DNA of 64,000 bases from Halalkalibacter alkalisediminis (GTDB lineage Bacteria; Bacillota; Bacilli; Bacillales; Bacillaceae_D). The stretch is from assembly GCF_028610705.1 (NCBI RefSeq), contig NZ_JAQQWT010000004.1, positions 203,400-267,399 on the forward strand, read 5' to 3'. The position numbers and the translations under genes are program-made. A model generated the notes under the pieces. The model searched no databases and was not told where the DNA came from. It saw nothing but the letters and a program-made list of their open reading frames with translations. Position 1 is the stretch's first letter; each line of letters begins with the position of its first letter. Shown one piece after another: positions 19,625-29,482 of this stretch.

Positions 19625-20683
19625 CTCTTTCTTCATATTCAGGTAAACTTCATTCATAATTTCCTCGCCAATCGTTCCAGCGTATTTTTGATAAACGGGG
19701 TCTAGTTGTTCTCTCCACAACTCTTTTTCTTCCACGGACAAATAATGAATGGTTGTTAACCCACTAGCATCAATGCGATCTAACATCTCAGCATTATGCG
19801 TCTTTGCGTATAATCTAAGCCACCTTGTCACTTCTTTCATCGCTTGGTTGATATTTTCTTGGTGTTCAACTGGCAACGTACTCCAATATTTGTCGTTCAT
19901 TAAGACCGCATACCCTAAATAATTATGATTGCTGATAGTCATGTATTTTTGCTTCTGATGAAATCCTTTTGAATAAATATTAGAAAGCGTATTTTCGGTG
20001 CCATCTACTATTCCATCACTAAGAATCTCGTACACTTCATTAAAAGAATAGACTCGTGGCCGCGCCCCTAATGTGCGGTACGTATCCATTAATACTTCAC
20101 TGGGCATTACTCGGAAGGACATGCCATCTACGTCATCAGGCTCAATGATGGGCCTAGTGTTGTTCGTTATTTGCTTGAAACTGTTATCCCAATAAGCCAT
20201 TCCTTTGTATCCCTGTTTTTCAATGCTCTCAAACAACAACTCTCCTATTTTCCCGTCGAAAGCTTCCATAACCTTTTCTTCACTATCAAACACAAAGGGC
20301 AAATCCATCACCTTCCACTTTGAATCATGAACGGTAATTTCAGAAAAAGCAGGAGCAATCATTTGCACTTCATTTTTCATAAGCGCATCAAACTCTTCTT
20401 GCGCTTCGTACAAAATGCCATTAGGGAATACTTGCACGTCTACCCAGCCATCCGTTTTCTCTCTAACTAACTCAGCAAACATTGAGGCCGCAATTCCTTT
20501 TGGCGTATTTTCGGCAACGACATGACTGAACTTTAAGACGTACTTCTCATTCAAGCCTTCTATCTCTTTATCGACAGCTGTTGGATCGCTATTTATATGA
20601 ATGCCAAATCCAATATGATAGGCGGTTATGATTCCAATGAGTAAAAAAGACATGATGGCTACGAATCCTTTCATTGCCTTCAC
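19619..20683 (-). CDS. DctP-family TRAP binding protein, probable co-sensor (DctB-like)
   Basis: 354-aa binding protein with an N-terminal signal anchor (FVAIMSFLLIGIITAYHIGFG) and no lipobox cysteine. The DctP domain has YVLKFSHVVAENTPKG and the arginine-containing ligand segment MSFRVMPSEVLM. It follows the kinase and regulator genes directly and has no cognate DctP permease next to it. In B. subtilis the DctB binding protein works with DctS/DctR as part of the C4-dicarboxylate sensor, which is the likely role here. The start may be GTG 20683 or ATG 20674. Confidence 0.85.
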   Translation of the reverse strand: MKAMKGFVAIMSFLLIGIITAYHIGFGIHINSDPTAVDKEIEGLNEKYVLKFSHVVAENTPKGIAASMFAELVREKTDGWVDVQVFPNGILYEAQEEFDALMKNEVQMIAPAFSEITVHDSKWKVMDLPFVFDSEEKVMEAFDGKIGELLFESIEKQGYKGMAYWDNSFKQITNNTRPIIEPDDVDGMSFRVMPSEVLMDTYRTLGARPRVYSFNEVYEILSDGIVDGTENTLSNIYSKGFHQKQKYMTISNHNYLGYAVLMNDKYWSTLPVEHQENINQAMKEVTRWLRLYAKTHNAEMLDRIDASGLTTIHYLSVEEKELWREQLDPVYQKYAGTIGEEIMNEVYLNMKKEE

Positions 20684-21388
20684 CTACCCCTTCAACCGAT
20701 ACATTTGAATCGGACGGCCAATGGTGCCATACGTTAACTCCATTTCTACTTTTCCAACCGATTCTAAATAGTTTAAATATCTTCTTGCTGTTACCCTAGC
20801 AAGTCCTACATCGGTACCTATTTCTTCTGCAGATTTCGCTTCATTTCCTGTGTTTAAAAGATACGTATAGATTTGATTTAATGTTTGTTCGTGTAGCCCT
20901 TTTGGCAAATCGGCCATTGCTTTTGCTTGGTCCATTTTCGCTGCAGACAACACTTTATCTAGTTTATCCTGAGAGATCTCGCCAGCCTGATTAAGCTGTC
21001 GGTACATATCTTTGTACTGCTTAAACGCTTGTTGCAAGCGTTCAAATGTGAACGGCTTGACAATGTAATCCATGACGCCGTGTCGCAACAGCGTTTTCAC
21101 CGTTTGCGTGTCATTGGCAGCTGTCACGGCAATAATGTCGACGTCGATTTGCTCTTGTCGTAGCTCTTGAATTAAGGAGAGACCATCCTGTCCCGGCATA
21201 TAAATATCTAATAAGACAAGATCCGGCTTGAGCTTCTCAATCTGCCTTTTCCCTTCAAGTCCTGTCGATGCGACGCCAACCACTGAGAAACCTGTTATTT
21301 TTTCAATAAACATCCGGTTGACCTGTTGGACCATCGGATCATCTTCCACAAGCAATACTTGAATGGATTCAATTGTTTTCTTACTCAT
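20684..21388 (-). CDS. Response regulator, CitB/DctR family
   Basis: Receiver domain with acidic pair Asp16-Asp17 and phosphoacceptor Asp61 (LVLLDIYMPG), the conserved Lys in YIVKPFTFERL, then a C-terminal helix-turn-helix (SAEEIGTDVGLARVTARRYLN). This is the architecture of regulators for citrate, malate and C4-dicarboxylate uptake. The ATG at 21388 (GAGGAG upstream) gives 234 aa and overlaps the kinase gene by 8 bp. Probable target: a transport operon, possibly the neighbouring TAXI-TRAP. Confidence 0.92.
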   Translation of the reverse strand: MSKKTIESIQVLLVEDDPMVQQVNRMFIEKITGFSVVGVASTGLEGKRQIEKLKPDLVLLDIYMPGQDGLSLIQELRQEQIDVDIIAVTAANDTQTVKTLLRHGVMDYIVKPFTFERLQQAFKQYKDMYRQLNQAGEISQDKLDKVLSAAKMDQAKAMADLPKGLHEQTLNQIYTYLLNTGNEAKSAEEIGTDVGLARVTARRYLNYLESVGKVEMELTYGTIGRPIQMYRLKG

Positions 21389-23012
21389 TGATCTCCTCAA
21401 CCCCTCTCTTCATTGGCAATGAGATCGTAAACTCCGTTCCGCCCTCATCACTAGTCATGTCAATCTTGCCGTCCACGCGGGAAACAATAGAGTGAATTAA
21501 GAACAGACCAATTCCTCTTCCTTCTTTTTGTTTCGTCGAAAACCCTCTTACATACACTTGATCTATGATATTAGCAGGAATTCCACTACCGTTATCAGTG
21601 ACTTGAACAAGCAATTCTTGTTCGTTTCCTTTTAAGAGCACATCGACTTCCTTTGTTAGTTTGGGTGAATCCGCTAAGGCATCAAAACTGTTATCAATTA
21701 AGTTCCCAAGAATGACGACTAAATCGTGATTCGTGACTCCTTCAGGAAAATCAATGAATTCACTGCTCTTATTGACTTTGATCGATATTCCCAGTTCTTT
21801 CCCTCGACTCACTTTTCCTAGCAATAATCCTGCGACATTATCATCGTGAATTTGTCGCATCAGCATTTGAGACAACCCGGATTGTTCTTCATTTAATTCA
21901 AAAATATATTCAAGCGCTTTTTGCGGCTCTTCTAACTGAATCAAACCGGCAATCGTATGCAGTTTATTCGAATACTCGTGATTTTTCACACGCAGGGCTT
22001 CCACAAAAGCTTGAACGCCTGTTAGCTCTTGAGCTAAACGGTTCACCTCTGTTCGGTCTTGGAAAATCGCAACAGCTCCAACCGTCTTATCTCCAACCGT
22101 GATTGGAATCCGGTTGCTTAAAATCGCTCGGTTTCTCACGTATAAGTCACGTTGGTAAATCGGTTTTCCGATCTCTAAAATTTCTGGCAACCGCGTATCT
22201 GGGATCACATCTTGAATTTTTGCACCAATCATCTTTTGATCCTTGTTTAAGCTCATCATTTCAATCGCTGCGCTATTCATGATCGTAATCCGCTCTTGAT
22301 CATCAATGGCAATAACCCCTTCATGCATCGCGTTAAACGTTGCCGTTCGTTCGACCAAGACACGAGCTAACTCTTCTGGCTCCATTTCAAATGTTTGCTT
22401 TTTGATATGGCTCGCTAGTAACCAGGCTCCCCACACACCGAAAAGAGACGTTATGAAAGCGATTACAAATATCGTGTGTCTAAACTCATAAAGGATATCC
22501 TTTACCGTCGGTAGCACATTTCCGACCACGACGACACCAATTTGTTCTTGAATTTGATCAGGCTTCTTGATTGGAACAAACGCTCTAACTGAAATCGCTT
22601 CCCCATTTGCTTGTGCCTTGGAAACATAAATATGCTCAGTAAAAGCAGGTCCTTCATCTCCCCCGACAAACGGCGTATTCACCCGACCGTGAATCGGATG
22701 CGTCAAACGAATACGTTCCATATTTAAAATGACGATATAATCATGGTCGTTAATCACGCGAATCCGCTCAACAACCGATTGAAGAATGTCAGCAGCATGT
22801 TCCGATTCAATATTTTGCTGAACGATCGGATTTTGTGCGACTAACTGACCCGTAATCATCGCCCGATGAGAGAGCTGATCTTCTTTTACATTAAGAAGAT
22901 AGCCAATCAAAATAATGCCAATGATCACCAACGTAAAAGCCACAATTCCAAATGCTAATCCTGTTATTTTCCAACGAGTTGGTATATTTGGTATATGAAC
23001 CAATTTATTCAT
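21381..23012 (-). CDS. Sensor histidine kinase, DcuS/CitA/DctS family
   Basis: Membrane kinase with a TM helix at about residues 15-40, an extracytoplasmic PAS-like domain with VVERIRVINDHDYIVILNMERIRLTHP-type sequence (about residues 85-110), a second TM, a cytoplasmic PAS domain, the DHp motif VKNHEYSNKLHTIAGL with the phosphorylated His, and an HATPase domain (NLIDNSFDAL; DNGSGIP). The family senses di- and tricarboxylates. The ATG at 23012 has GAGGT upstream. It heads the kinase-regulator-binding-protein operon. Confidence 0.93.
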   Translation of the reverse strand: MNKLVHIPNIPTRWKITGLAFGIVAFTLVIIGIILIGYLLNVKEDQLSHRAMITGQLVAQNPIVQQNIESEHAADILQSVVERIRVINDHDYIVILNMERIRLTHPIHGRVNTPFVGGDEGPAFTEHIYVSKAQANGEAISVRAFVPIKKPDQIQEQIGVVVVGNVLPTVKDILYEFRHTIFVIAFITSLFGVWGAWLLASHIKKQTFEMEPEELARVLVERTATFNAMHEGVIAIDDQERITIMNSAAIEMMSLNKDQKMIGAKIQDVIPDTRLPEILEIGKPIYQRDLYVRNRAILSNRIPITVGDKTVGAVAIFQDRTEVNRLAQELTGVQAFVEALRVKNHEYSNKLHTIAGLIQLEEPQKALEYIFELNEEQSGLSQMLMRQIHDDNVAGLLLGKVSRGKELGISIKVNKSSEFIDFPEGVTNHDLVVILGNLIDNSFDALADSPKLTKEVDVLLKGNEQELLVQVTDNGSGIPANIIDQVYVRGFSTKQKEGRGIGLFLIHSIVSRVDGKIDMTSDEGGTEFTISLPMKRGVEEINE

Positions 23013-23179
23013 TAGGCTATACCTCATTCGACTTTTTTCTACGTTTACTATAACACAGGATTGGATTGTCGGACCGGCTTATTTATGGAATTTTTGAGAG
23101 AGAGCTAATTGGTTCTAGCTCGATCGGCAGCTTCTCTCCTTAATTGTTTTCCTAACAACGTCATGAACTCGTTTTCCTG

Positions 23180-23790
23180 CACTAAACCGGGGTTTAGTCA
23201 CTCCAATTCACACAGTAGCATGATTTGAAGGCACTAAACGGGGATTTAGGTACTCCTATTCACGCACTAGCAAGATTTCGAGTCACTAAACGGGGATTTA
23301 GATACTCCAAATCATTCAGTAGCAAGATTTCGAGTCACTAAACGAGGTTTTAGGTACTCCAAATCATTCAGTAGCAAGATTTCGAGTCACTAAACGGGGA
23401 TTTAGATACTCCAAATCATTCAGGAGCAAGATTTCGAGTCACTAAACGAGGATTTAGATACTCCAAATCATTCAGTAGCAAGATTTCGAGTCACTAAACG
23501 AGGTTTTAGCTACTCCAAATCATTCAGTAGCAAGATTTCGAGTCACTAAACGAGGTTTTAGGTACTCCTACTCACGCTGAAACAAGATTTGAAGGCACTA
23601 AACGGGGATTTAGATACTCCTATTCACGCTGAAACAAGATTTGAAGGCACTAAACGGGGTTTTAGATACTCCAAATCATTCAGTAGCAAGATTTCAAGGC
23701 ACTAAACGAGGATTTAGCTACTCCTATTCACGCTGAAACAAGATTTGAAGGCACTAAACCGGGTTTAGGTCCTTCAAATCCAACAAGTCT
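23180..23790. repeat. Twelve-unit 52-bp tandem repeat array
   Basis: CACTAAAC recurs at 23180, 23232, 23284, 23336, 23388, 23440, 23492, 23544, 23596, 23648, 23700 and 23752, exactly 52 bp apart. Each unit starts with an imperfect palindrome such as CTAAACGGGGATTTAG, followed by TACTCC and one of two variable middles (AAATCATTCAGTAGCAAG or TATTCACGCTGAAACAAG). There are no unique spacers, so it is not a CRISPR. It lies between the yvoF terminator and the kinase promoter. No gene is visible between 23013 and 23875. Confidence 0.95.
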
Positions 23791-23830
23791 CGCTCGCTTT
23801 CCGGCAACTACCTACTCCCTCCTCCACCCG

Positions 23831-23864
23831 CACAACAAAAAACGCTCTAGCCTCAGCCAGAGCG
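23831..23864 (-). terminator. yvoF operon terminator
   Basis: CGCTCT (23843-23848) and AGAGCG (23859-23864) with GGC/GCC pairing in between; the minus-strand T tract is the A run of the shared tail CACAACAAAAAA. Confidence 0.75.
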
Positions 23865-23875
23865 ATCTCATTCTT

Positions 23876-24358
23876 TTATTCTCGTATCACTTGCATCGGA
23901 TTTCCACCGACAAAAGCTCCTGCTGGAACGTCGCGGTGTACGAGAGTTCCGGCGGATACGATCGCACCGTCGCCAATCGTGACACCTGGTAGAATCGTCG
24001 TGTTGGCGCCGATCATCACTTCGTCTCCGATGACCACATCGCCTAAGCGATATTCTTTTATCAGGTATTCATGAGCTAAAATCGTTGTGTTGTAGCCGAT
24101 GATTGAGTTGCGGCCAATCGAGATCCGTTCTGGAAACATAATGTCCATCATCACCATTAGAGCGACGGCGGTTTCATCTCCGACCTTCATCCGTAAAAAA
24201 GTGCGGTACAGCCAATTTTTTACTCCGATGAAAGGGGTGTACCTCGCTAGTTGGATGACGATGAAGTTTTTGACTACTTTCCAAAAAGGAACCGTTTTGT
24301 AGATGTGCCAGAGCGAGTTTGCTGATGTGACTGGGTATCGCTCCGTTTTTCGACTCAC
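23876..24358 (-). CDS. yvoF: Acyltransferase YvoF, hexapeptide-repeat family
   Basis: 160-aa O-acetyltransferase-like protein with a left-handed beta-helix built from hexapeptide repeats in the C-terminal half ([38 protein letters not shown]). A basic N-terminal part with a hydrophobic stretch precedes it. Acceptor unknown; an envelope sugar is plausible. GTG start overlapping the ppaX stop, last gene of the hprK operon. Confidence 0.9.
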   Translation of the reverse strand: MSRKTERYPVTSANSLWHIYKTVPFWKVVKNFIVIQLARYTPFIGVKNWLYRTFLRMKVGDETAVALMVMMDIMFPERISIGRNSIIGYNTTILAHEYLIKEYRLGDVVIGDEVMIGANTTILPGVTIGDGAIVSAGTLVHRDVPAGAFVGGNPMQVIRE

Positions 24359-25002
24359 GACTGATCTGCTCCAACGATTGCCATTAAATCACGCATGTTT
24401 GAAAGGATGTAATCCGCCTCATATGTACGAATTTTCTCTTCGCCTTTGATCGACCAACCGACCACGGCCGTTGGCACACCTAAGTTTTTACCTGCTAGTA
24501 CATCAAAGTGACTATCACCAATCATCATCGCCGTTTCTTTTGACGAACCGAGTGCCTTCAGCGCTTTTTCGAGCGGTTCAGGGTCTGGCTTGGCTTTTTC
24601 AACATCGTCTAACCCTACAACGATATCAAAAAACTTATCTAGGCCGGTTAGCTTTAGTCCCATTAAAGCAGTCTTACGAATTTTTGTCGTGACAATCGCT
24701 ATTTTAAAGCCTTTTTCATGTAGCTGTTCAATCGTTTCATAAACGCCTTCATACTCGGTTACGAGCTCATCATGTTTATCATGGTTAAACGTACGGTACG
24801 TTTGAATCATTTCATCTACACGAGTAGGATCGACGCTCTCAAAGCTATCTGTTAACGGTGGACCGATGAACTCAATCGCATGCTCTCTTGTAAATTCACC
24901 AGGTCGATAATGCTCTAACGTATGCAAGAATGACGCAATAATTAATTCATTTGTATTAATGAGCGTCCCATCTAAATCAAACAATAGTGTATCAATTTTC
25001 AT
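24355..25002 (-). CDS. ppaX: Pyrophosphatase PpaX
   Basis: HAD-superfamily hydrolase with motif [11 protein letters not shown], motif II IVTTK and motif [16 protein letters not shown] and [12 protein letters not shown]. In B. subtilis PpaX hydrolyses the pyrophosphate released when HprK dephosphorylates P-Ser-HPr by phosphorolysis, pulling that reaction forward; co-transcription with hprK supports the same role. 215 aa. It overlaps yvoD by 11 bp. Confidence 0.94.
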   Translation of the reverse strand: MKIDTLLFDLDGTLINTNELIIASFLHTLEHYRPGEFTREHAIEFIGPPLTDSFESVDPTRVDEMIQTYRTFNHDKHDELVTEYEGVYETIEQLHEKGFKIAIVTTKIRKTALMGLKLTGLDKFFDIVVGLDDVEKAKPDPEPLEKALKALGSSKETAMMIGDSHFDVLAGKNLGVPTAVVGWSIKGEEKIRTYEADYILSNMRDLMAIVGADQS

Positions 25003-25948
25003 AAGTGGCTTCCTTTCTCTCTACCTCTTGTTTTTTCTCAACTTGTTTCCAAACGTAGGCAATGGCGATCGTCAGGATAATCGCAGTGACCACACGTATG
25101 ATTAACAGTGGCCAAACTGGAATCCCAAGTGGAATGAAAATCAACGTATCTTCCACGACGGCGTGACAGGCAACCAGGAAAATGAACACCAAATATAAAT
25201 CCTTTTTGGCGACACCGTCCTCTTTCACCGCTTGAATCATCACGCCTGCTCCAAAAGCAAGGCCGAATAACAAACCAGATGCGAGGGTCGTAGATGTATT
25301 TTCCTTGATCCCTAGCATTTTCGTAAAAGGTCTCATCCCTTTTGAAATAAACTGCAGCCAGTTTCGCTCCTTCATAATCTGTACAACCATCATGAGTGGA
25401 ATGACAATCATCGCAAGCTGCAATATTCCAAGTGTTGCACTCATCACACCTTGCCAACCGATGGCGAGCCAACCATCCACAACTGGTTGATCGCCTCCAC
25501 TTGAAACGAAACCATATTGAGCCGTTTCCTGCCCACCGCTCCAGAGCAAGTTAATGACAAAGGCAGAGAACAGCGCTAGACCCATTCGAACCGCTAACAC
25601 AACGGACATGCGAATGCCGACTTTTGTCGCTACGGCTGACTCGACAAATAGGTTATGCGAGAACGAGAGCATGACCGCTAAAATAAACACTTCTTTTACC
25701 GTCAATTCTAGCGTCAAGATCGCCCCAATCGCTGCGTATAAATTTAGTACATTCCCTAGTACAAGCGGAATCGCCGCTTCCCCTGGCAATCCAATAAAGC
25801 CCATAATAGGAGCTAACAACCCGGCAAGCCAGTTTAAAACAGGGGTATACCCTAAAATCGTGACAATCAGGGTAATCGGAAAAATGATTTTCCCAAGTGT
25901 CCACGTCGTTTGGAGACCAACGAGTAATCCACGTTTTAACATCCCCAT
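24992..25948 (-). CDS. yvoD: Nucleoside-recognition (Gate) domain membrane protein YvoD
   Basis: Polytopic membrane protein of about eight helices with Gate-domain sequence ([38 protein letters not shown]). The family resembles SpmA/SpmB and nucleoside transporters but the function of YvoD is not known. The ATG at 25948 with GGAGGGGAG upstream gives 318 aa; in-frame codons upstream encode a poly-basic stretch that is the shadow of the lgt C terminus. Confidence 0.88.
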   Translation of the reverse strand: MGMLKRGLLVGLQTTWTLGKIIFPITLIVTILGYTPVLNWLAGLLAPIMGFIGLPGEAAIPLVLGNVLNLYAAIGAILTLELTVKEVFILAVMLSFSHNLFVESAVATKVGIRMSVVLAVRMGLALFSAFVINLLWSGGQETAQYGFVSSGGDQPVVDGWLAIGWQGVMSATLGILQLAMIVIPLMMVVQIMKERNWLQFISKGMRPFTKMLGIKENTSTTLASGLLFGLAFGAGVMIQAVKEDGVAKKDLYLVFIFLVACHAVVEDTLIFIPLGIPVWPLLIIRVVTAIILTIAIAYVWKQVEKKQEVERKEATYEN

Positions 25949-25973
25949 GCTCTCCCCTCCACTCCAGTTATTT

Positions 25974-26834
25974 CTATTTTTTCTTTTTCTTCTTTTTGGT
26001 TGCTTTCTTTTCAACGACCGGTAATGCTGGATCCCAGTATCTCGGTGTTTGCGGCTGCATACGACGATAGATGATTAAAAGAATCGCCGCGACTACCGCG
26101 ATAATGGAAACAACCTGAGCCGTTTTTAAGACGCCACCAATTAATAAGTAATCAAGACGAACCATCTCAAGCACAAAACGTCCTACTGAATAGTAAATCA
26201 TATAGGTCATGAAAATTTCACCTTGTTTCAGGTTAAATTTTCGTAAATAAATCAATATAGCAAAGCCAAGGATGTTCCAAAGTGATTCATACAAGAACGT
26301 CGGGTGGTAATACGTTCCATTTATATACATTTGATTAATAATAAATTCAGGTAGCATGAGTCCTTCTAAAAACTCCCTTGTCACAGGCCCCCCGTACACT
26401 TCCTGATTCATAAAATTGCCCCAACGGCCAATCGCTTGCGCTAAGATCAAACTCGGTGCGGTAATATCGGCAATTTGCCAAAACGAGTATCCACGTTTTT
26501 TACAGAAGAAATACGCGGTCAACATCCCCCCAATGACCCCGCCGTGAATCGCTAGGCCGCCTTCCCATATATATAAGGCACGGATCGGTTCATCTGCAAA
26601 CTGTTCCCATCTAAAAATGACATAATAAATTCTAGCTGAGATAATCGCGATGGGGAGGGCGAATAAAAGCAAATCCGCATAGGTTTCTTTCGGAAACCCT
26701 CGCTTGACTGCTTCCTTTGTTGCAATTAAATACCCAATAAACACACCTAAGCCGATCAAGGCCCCGTACCAATAAATTTTAAAAGGACCAAATTCTAAAA
26801 AGATTCTACTTAATGGTTGAATGGTTTCTTCCAC
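25974..26834 (-). CDS. lgt: Prolipoprotein diacylglyceryl transferase Lgt
   Basis: Integral membrane enzyme that attaches diacylglycerol to the lipobox Cys of prolipoproteins, several of which are encoded here. The signature segment IGRWGNFMNQEVYGG and the GGLAIHGGVIGG region are intact. 286 aa, GTG start with GAGGTG upstream. The C terminus is a run of lysines (KKATKKKKKKK), an unusually basic cytoplasmic tail. Confidence 0.97.
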   Translation of the reverse strand: MEETIQPLSRIFLEFGPFKIYWYGALIGLGVFIGYLIATKEAVKRGFPKETYADLLLFALPIAIISARIYYVIFRWEQFADEPIRALYIWEGGLAIHGGVIGGMLTAYFFCKKRGYSFWQIADITAPSLILAQAIGRWGNFMNQEVYGGPVTREFLEGLMLPEFIINQMYINGTYYHPTFLYESLWNILGFAILIYLRKFNLKQGEIFMTYMIYYSVGRFVLEMVRLDYLLIGGVLKTAQVVSIIAVVAAILLIIYRRMQPQTPRYWDPALPVVEKKATKKKKKKK

Positions 26835-26885
26835 GGTTTCACCTCATCTACTTCTATTTTTCATTTTGCTATTAGAGCGAGTTCA

Positions 26886-26976
26886 AAAGATGGCAATGGC
26901 TACACACGCTACATGCCTCTAGGAGCACCCCACTCCTAGAGGCTCAAAACCCTGTAGCGGTTCCTCTCATTGCTTC
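26886..26976. repeat. REP-like palindromic element, copy 2
   Basis: The left half GGCAATGGCTACACACGCTA and right half CTGTAGCGGTTCCTCTCATT match the element at 81-170; the central hairpin differs (GCCTCTAGGAG with CTCCTAGAGGC). It directly abuts the hprK terminator. Confidence 0.75.
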
Positions 26977-27021
26977 GAGTCTGTTCAAAAAGGGAAAAAT
27001 CACCCCTTTTTGAACAGACTC
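26977..27021 (-). terminator. Long perfect hairpin after hprK
   Basis: Arms 26977-26994 and 27004-27021 form a perfect 18-bp stem with a 9-nt loop, 2 bp after the hprK stop. It may partly terminate transcription before lgt, whose start lies 140 bp further. Confidence 0.8.
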
Positions 27022-27023
27022 CA

Positions 27024-27962
27024 TTAATGAAACTCGTCATGATCTCCTTCTTCAATGACGCCTGTTAGTCTCTGTGAGAATTCTTGAGCTGCATCATAAC
27101 CAAGACGCTTCAAACGGTAGTTCATCGCTGCCACCTCAATAATAACAGCCAAGTTACGTCCAGGTCGAACCGGAACCGTTAGCTTCGTAATATCGGTATC
27201 AATGATTTTCATTTTTTCTTCTTCTAATCCTAAACGATCATACGCTTTTTTCTGATCCCAAAGCTCTAGATTAATACATAGTACAATTCGTTTAAATGGA
27301 CGGACCGCTCCGGCACCAAACAGAGTCATCACATTGATAATTCCTAACCCACGGATCTCAAGTAAATGCTGAATTAAGTCAGGCGAACGACCGACGAGTG
27401 TCCCTTCATTTTCTTGGCGGATCTCAACTGAATCATCGGCAACAAGACGATGACCACGGCGAACAAGGTCAAGAGCCGTTTCACTTTTCCCGACACCACT
27501 GTTTCCTGTGATCAACACACCAATCCCATAAATATCAACAAGCACCCCGTGCACGGCAGTCATTGGCGCTAGTTCACTATCTAAGAAGGTTGTAATACTA
27601 CTACTTAATCGTGTTGTTGGTATATTAGAACGAAGCAAAGGCACTCCCACTTTTTCTGCTGCGCTAATCAATTCAGGCGGCACTTCTAATCCACGTGAGA
27701 TCACAATCCCAGGCGTATCATATGTACACAGCTTCAGCATTCTTTCTTCTTTTTCATGTTGTTTAAGTTGCTCGAAAAAAGAAAGCTCCGTTCTTCCTAA
27801 TAACTGCAATCGTTTCGCCGGATAATACGTGAAATATCCAGCCATCTCAATCCCCGGTCTTGAAAGGTCACTCGTTGTAATCGGGCGATAGATCCCCTCT
27901 TCTCCTGCGATTAACTCTAAATTAAAACGTCCTAGTAAGTCATTTGCTGTCACTTTTGCCAC
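27024..27962 (-). CDS. hprK: HPr kinase/phosphorylase HprK
   Basis: Bifunctional sensor enzyme that phosphorylates Ser46 of HPr and Crh when glycolytic intermediates are high and dephosphorylates them by phosphorolysis. Walker A is [16 protein letters not shown]; the family signature is [20 protein letters not shown] (residues about 200-220). I use the GTG at 27962 (VAKVTANDL), giving 312 aa as in relatives; upstream in-frame codons are not conserved. It heads hprK-lgt-yvoD-ppaX-yvoF. Confidence 0.96.
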   Translation of the reverse strand: MAKVTANDLLGRFNLELIAGEEGIYRPITTSDLSRPGIEMAGYFTYYPAKRLQLLGRTELSFFEQLKQHEKEERMLKLCTYDTPGIVISRGLEVPPELISAAEKVGVPLLRSNIPTTRLSSSITTFLDSELAPMTAVHGVLVDIYGIGVLITGNSGVGKSETALDLVRRGHRLVADDSVEIRQENEGTLVGRSPDLIQHLLEIRGLGIINVMTLFGAGAVRPFKRIVLCINLELWDQKKAYDRLGLEEEKMKIIDTDITKLTVPVRPGRNLAVIIEVAAMNYRLKRLGYDAAQEFSQRLTGVIEEGDHDEFH

Positions 27963-28130
27963 TTCTCTAATCCCACCTTCATCATCTCTATGCTTTTTGA
28001 AGTTGAACTCGAACCAAACTATATCCATATAAATAAGGGAGTACGTTTTCCATTTTAGCATGTTTTAACCTAATTCATTTCATACTTCACTCATCTTTTT
28101 TTATGATCGTTCTCGTTTTAAGTCAGAAAA

Positions 28131-28150
28131 GGACACGATTCCTCGTGTCC
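28131..28150 (-). terminator. Aminotransferase gene terminator
   Basis: GGACACGA and TCGTGTCC pair perfectly over a TTCC loop, followed on the minus strand by TTTTCTGA. Confidence 0.65.
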
Positions 28151-28163
28151 CCCTGCTTGTACT

Positions 28164-29348
28164 TTATTTGGCAAAATGCGCATATAGGCGCTTAAACTCA
28201 TCTTTAGCTCGTTCAATTTGTTCAAATGGAACACTGTAAGACAAGCGGAAATGACCGCCACGACCAAAGCCACTTCCTGGTACGAGTAGGATTTGAAATT
28301 CTTCTGCAGCGATGCGGCAGAATTCTTGATCATCTTCAATCGGCGATTTGGGGAAAATGAAAAAGCCGCCTTTTGGCTGAACAAAGTCAAAGCCAGCCTC
28401 CTCAAGCACGTTTACCATCGCGTCACGACGTTGCTTGTATTCACTCTGTTCTTCCGTTAACGAGTCAAGCTTGCTAATCATACGTTGAACCGTCACAGGC
28501 GCATTTCCAAACCCAAGCGTGCGGTTTGAGAACACAAACGCAGCCATGTAGTTTCCAGCTTCCTGCAATGATTGGCTAATCGCAATATACCCAAGGCGTT
28601 CCCCTGCAAGACCTAAATCCTTACTGAACGAAGAAATGTAAAATAATTTATCAATCGCATTAAACGGATTCGGTACCTTCCCGTCATAAATCAACTGGCT
28701 GTAAGGATCATCATATAAAACATGAATGCCTGTGCCAAGCTCCTCCTCTTTTTTCCGCAACACTTGGTTGAATGCCACTAAGTCAGCTTCTGGCAGCAAT
28801 TGTCCTGTAGGATTATGAGGATTGTTTAAAATAATCGCTTTCGTTTTGTCGGTAATCTTCGACTCAAGTAGGTCCAAGTCAATCGTAAAGTCTTCCGCTA
28901 ACGGGCAATAAACAGCTTGTCCATTCGCATTGCCAACGTAAAATCTATATTCCACGAAGAAAGGTGTAAAGATGATCACTTCATCGCCAGGATTTAGGAT
29001 ACTTTTCAAAGCAACATTTAATGCACCCGCTGCTCCAGAAGTCATAATGACCGTGTTTTCATTGACACCAATCGAACCAAAACGACCTTCTAGATGGGCT
29101 GCTACCTTTTGTCTCGCTTCGACCAAGCCTTGGTTCGGAATGTAACTATGTCCACCTTTTAACGGATGGTTAGCATAGTCTTGCAACGCTTTAAAGAAAG
29201 CAGGAGGGGGATCAATAATTGGATTTCCTAATGAAAAATCATAGACCTTGTCTTCTCCGTGAATCGCTTTTAAACGTTGACCTTCTTCAAACATCTTACG
29301 AATCCAAGAACTTTGAGTTAAATTTTGTTCAATCTCTTTTGCAATCAT
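28164..29348 (-). CDS. Pyridoxal-phosphate aminotransferase, class I/II
   Basis: 394-aa fold-type I aminotransferase. The PLP lysine is in SSFSKDLGLAGERLGY; PLP contacts are in MTSGAAGALNVALKS and NNPHNPTGQLL; the substrate-carboxylate arginine is in FRLSYSVP. It resembles aspartate/aromatic transaminases, but the substrate is not determined. It stands alone, with its own terminator. The gene is not part of the usual hprK neighbourhood. Confidence 0.9.
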   Translation of the reverse strand: MIAKEIEQNLTQSSWIRKMFEEGQRLKAIHGEDKVYDFSLGNPIIDPPPAFFKALQDYANHPLKGGHSYIPNQGLVEARQKVAAHLEGRFGSIGVNENTVIMTSGAAGALNVALKSILNPGDEVIIFTPFFVEYRFYVGNANGQAVYCPLAEDFTIDLDLLESKITDKTKAIILNNPHNPTGQLLPEADLVAFNQVLRKKEEELGTGIHVLYDDPYSQLIYDGKVPNPFNAIDKLFYISSFSKDLGLAGERLGYIAISQSLQEAGNYMAAFVFSNRTLGFGNAPVTVQRMISKLDSLTEEQSEYKQRRDAMVNVLEEAGFDFVQPKGGFFIFPKSPIEDDQEFCRIAAEEFQILLVPGSGFGRGGHFRLSYSVPFEQIERAKDEFKRLYAHFAK

Positions 29349-29437
29349 GTTTGCACCTCATTCTCTATATGTATGCTTCCCCTATCATACCAGATAAGCG
29401 ATCGATTAGGCGATGATTATGTAGCTGAAAAAACTCC

Positions 29438-29468
29438 ACGCTCCTTATGCAAAAAGGAGCGTAGAGTC
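29438..29468 (-). terminator. Terminator of the aldo-keto reductase cluster
   Basis: CTCCACGCTCCTT and AAGGAGCGTAGAG pair with one mismatch; on the minus strand a TTTTTT run follows. Confidence 0.8.
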
Positions 29469-29482
29469 ATCTTTATTCTAAC

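Noticed and set aside
23180-23790. CRISPR array
   Set aside because: The 52-bp period has no unique spacers, all parts of the unit repeat, and no cas genes are near.
25038-25904. Minus-strand frames inside yvoD and uvrA with Cys/His-rich or Trp-rich sequence
   Set aside because: Alternative frames of conserved genes; composition is an artefact of membrane-protein codons.
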